In this document: positions 62,433 to 64,000 of the stretch, piece after piece
Layout of the letters: each line of letters starts with the position of its first letter
How positions within the stretch are numbered: position 1 is the first letter of the stretch
Assembly (NCBI RefSeq): GCF_001280015.1
Contig: NZ_LGDV01000096.1
Span: forward strand, 1 to 64,000
Direction: 5' to 3'
Length of the DNA: 64,000 bases
From: Streptomyces sp. MMG1121
GTDB lineage: Bacteria; Actinomycetota; Actinomycetes; Streptomycetales; Streptomycetaceae
Notes under the pieces: model-generated
Database searches by the model: none
Seen by the model: only the letters and a program-made list of their open reading frames with translations
What the model was told of the DNA's origin: nothing
Program-made: the position numbers and the translations under genes

Positions 62433-63953
62433 ATGGCGGACAGAACCGAACGACAGGCCCGGGCGACCATCCACGCGGGGGGCGCGTGGCTGGAAGCGGT
62501 CTCCGGTGCGACGCGCGAGATCCTGGACCCCGCGGACGCCCGGCCGTTCGCCGTGGTCGCCGAGGGTGACGAGAAGGACGCCGAGCGCGCCGTCGCCGCG
62601 GCCCGGCAGGCCTTCGACCAGGGCCCCTGGCCCGGCACCCCGGTCGCCGAGCGCGCCGCCCTGCTGCGCCGCGTGGCCGATCTGCTGGTGCGCGACCGCG
62701 AGGAGCTCGGCCTGCTCGAGAGCCGGGACGCGGGCAAGACCCTGGAGGAGGGCCGTGTCGACATCGACTGTGTCGCCGACGCCTTCCGCTACTTCGCCGA
62801 CCTGGTCGCCGCCGAGGCGCCCGGCCGGGTCGTGGACGCGGGCTCGTCCGACATCCACAGCGTCGTCGTGCACGAGCCCGTGGGAGTCTGCGCGCTCATC
62901 ACGCCCTGGAACTATCCGCTGCTCCAGGCCAGCTGGAAGATCGCCCCGGCACTCGCGGCCGGCAACACCTTCGTGATCAAGCCCAGCGAGATCACGCCGA
63001 TGACGACCGTCGCGCTGATCGGTCTGCTGGCGGAGGCGGGGCTGCCCGAGGGCGTCGCGAACCTGGTCACCGGTCCCGGCCACACCGTCGGCGCCCGGCT
63101 CGCCGAGCACCCCGACGTCGACCTGGTCTCCTTCACCGGCGGCCTGGCCAGCGGCGTCAAGGTCGCCCAGGCCGCCGCACCCTCCGTCAAGAAGGTCGCG
63201 CTCGAACTCGGCGGCAAGAACCCCAACGTCGTCTTCGCCGACGCCTGCGCCACCGAGGACGGCTTCGACACCGCCGTCGACCAGGCGCTCAACGCGGCCT
63301 TCATCCACAGCGGCCAGGTCTGTTCGGCCGGCGCCCGCCTGATCATCGAGGAGTCCGTCAGGGACCGCTTCGTCGCCGAACTCGCCCGCCGGGCCCGGAA
63401 GATCAGGCTCGGACGCGGCACCGCCGAGGGCGTCGAGTGCGGCCCGCTCGTCAGCGAGCAGCAGCGTACGAAGGTCGAGTCGTACGTCGCCTCCGCGCTG
63501 GCGGAGGGCGCGGTGCTGCGCTGCGGCGGCAAGCGGCCCGAGCCGAGCGAGGCCCGCCCGGAACCCGGCTACTTCTACGAGCCGACCGTCCTCGACGCCT
63601 GCCACCGCGAGATGAAGGTGGTCCGCGAGGAGGTCTTCGGCCCGGTCCTCACCGTGGAGACCTTCCGCACCGAGGAGGAGGCCGTCACCCTCGCCAACGA
63701 CACCGAGTACGGCCTCGCCGGCGCCGTGTGGACCGCCGATTCAGGCCGGGCCCGGCGCGTCGCCGGCCGGCTGCGCCACGGCACCGTCTGGATCAACGAC
63801 TTCCACCCCTATCTGCCGCAGGCGGAGTGGGGCGGCTTCGGCCGGAGCGGCACCGGCCGCGAGCTGGGGCCCGCCGGACTCGCCGAGTACCGCGAGACCA
63901 AGCACGTCTACCAGAACCTCGCGCCCGCGCCCGTGCGCTGGTTCGCCGGCTGA
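62433..63953 (+). CDS. Betaine-aldehyde-dehydrogenase-like aldehyde dehydrogenase (GbsA/BetB type)
   Basis: 506 residues, ATG 62433. Aldehyde dehydrogenase motifs: TPWNYPLLQASWKIAPALAAGN, FTGGLASGVKVAQ, the general-base Glu in LELGGKNPNVVFAD and the catalytic Cys in GQVCSAGARLI (C297). The SWKIAPALAAGNTFVIKPSEITP block and C-terminal HPYLPQAEWGGFGRSGTGRELG resemble betaine aldehyde dehydrogenases, which make glycine betaine, an osmoprotectant. The next gene starts 36 bases later; a choline-oxidising GMC enzyme would fit but cannot be seen. Aminoaldehyde dehydrogenase is the alternative. Confidence 0.85.
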   Translation: MADRTERQARATIHAGGAWLEAVSGATREILDPADARPFAVVAEGDEKDAERAVAAARQAFDQGPWPGTPVAERAALLRRVADLLVRDREELGLLESRDAGKTLEEGRVDIDCVADAFRYFADLVAAEAPGRVVDAGSSDIHSVVVHEPVGVCALITPWNYPLLQASWKIAPALAAGNTFVIKPSEITPMTTVALIGLLAEAGLPEGVANLVTGPGHTVGARLAEHPDVDLVSFTGGLASGVKVAQAAAPSVKKVALELGGKNPNVVFADACATEDGFDTAVDQALNAAFIHSGQVCSAGARLIIEESVRDRFVAELARRARKIRLGRGTAEGVECGPLVSEQQRTKVESYVASALAEGAVLRCGGKRPEPSEARPEPGYFYEPTVLDACHREMKVVREEVFGPVLTVETFRTEEEAVTLANDTEYGLAGAVWTADSGRARRVAGRLRHGTVWINDFHPYLPQAEWGGFGRSGTGRELGPAGLAEYRETKHVYQNLAPAPVRWFAG

Positions 63954-63988
63954 GTCCCCTTCCTCGACCCCTCTGGAGTAGCACCCCC

Positions 63989-64000
63989 ATGTCCGAGACC
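63989..64000 (+). CDS. First four codons of the next gene (cut by window end)
   Basis: ATG 63989 (MSET...) follows tggag at 63974-63978 with a 10-base spacer. Placed after the betaine aldehyde dehydrogenase in the same direction, a choline oxidase/dehydrogenase or a transporter is possible, but four codons identify nothing. Confidence 0.4.

Overview
The window is a gene-dense, very GC-rich stretch of actinobacterial chromosome with many GTG starts (a few TTG), short 4-bp ATGA/GTGA overlaps inside operons, and genes typical of Streptomyces. From memory, the gene order (Ser/Thr kinase array, guaA, pcrA, NlpC/P60 genes, icmB, sucCD, purNH, folD, mdh) matches the core region of Streptomyces coelicolor around SCO4776 to SCO4829. 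It looks like conserved core chromosome: I see no insertion sequences, prophage, CRISPR array, tRNA or rRNA.

Layout. 1-6308: an array of eukaryotic-type Ser/Thr kinases, three of which share a membrane-anchored C-terminal sensor domain, plus one shortened kinase and a remnant. 6351-9942: a 24-bp palindrome, then an aldehyde dehydrogenase and a GMC oxidoreductase that carries a ferredoxin-like cysteine motif. 10544-11005 (minus): a chorismate mutase behind a leader peptide rich in Phe and Tyr and a terminator hairpin, an apparent attenuator. 11154-12734: guaA. 12749-17434: a flavin/PLP-oxidase-fold protein, a class II aldolase, a DUF4429 protein, a membrane protein, an overlooked 38-codon gene and a DoxX protein. 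17431-21283: a PspC envelope-stress cluster (PspC/toastrack membrane protein divergent from a PspC-sensor kinase and its response regulator). 21302-24520: two NlpC/P60 endopeptidases, the second behind a c-di-AMP (ydaO) riboswitch. 24760-29877: pcrA, an M23 peptidase and a lipase-like hydrolase.

30061-38653: icmB behind a 20-bp palindrome, followed by a divergent five-gene system: SWIM zinc-finger protein and DUF5691 protein on the minus strand, and MoxR AAA+ ATPase, DUF5682 and VWA proteins on the plus strand. A widely spaced 15-bp inverted repeat lies in the shared promoter. This is the best candidate in the window for a poorly described multi-gene system; its core resembles the uncharacterised E. 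coli yehLMPQ set. 38773-46075: a secreted protein, sucCD, a sigma-like protein with a membrane tail, a DUF6350 membrane protein and a proline/glycine-rich membrane protein. 46328-48531: purNH.

48602-52148 (minus): an I36-like secreted protein, a kinase whose extracellular part looks like a lytic transglycosylase, an FHA-like protein coupled to it, and a small membrane protein. 52411-55805: folD, a DUF3017 protein and a two-component system. 56152-58848: an XRE/DUF2690 protein and mdh behind a palindrome. 58854-64000: an MFS exporter with a divergent LysR regulator, a MarR-GNAT fusion with two operator-like palindromes at its own start, a betaine-aldehyde-dehydrogenase-like enzyme and the first codons of the next gene. 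Regulatory DNA is unusually readable here: several strong palindromes, a riboswitch, an attenuator and nine convincing terminator-like hairpins are described below.
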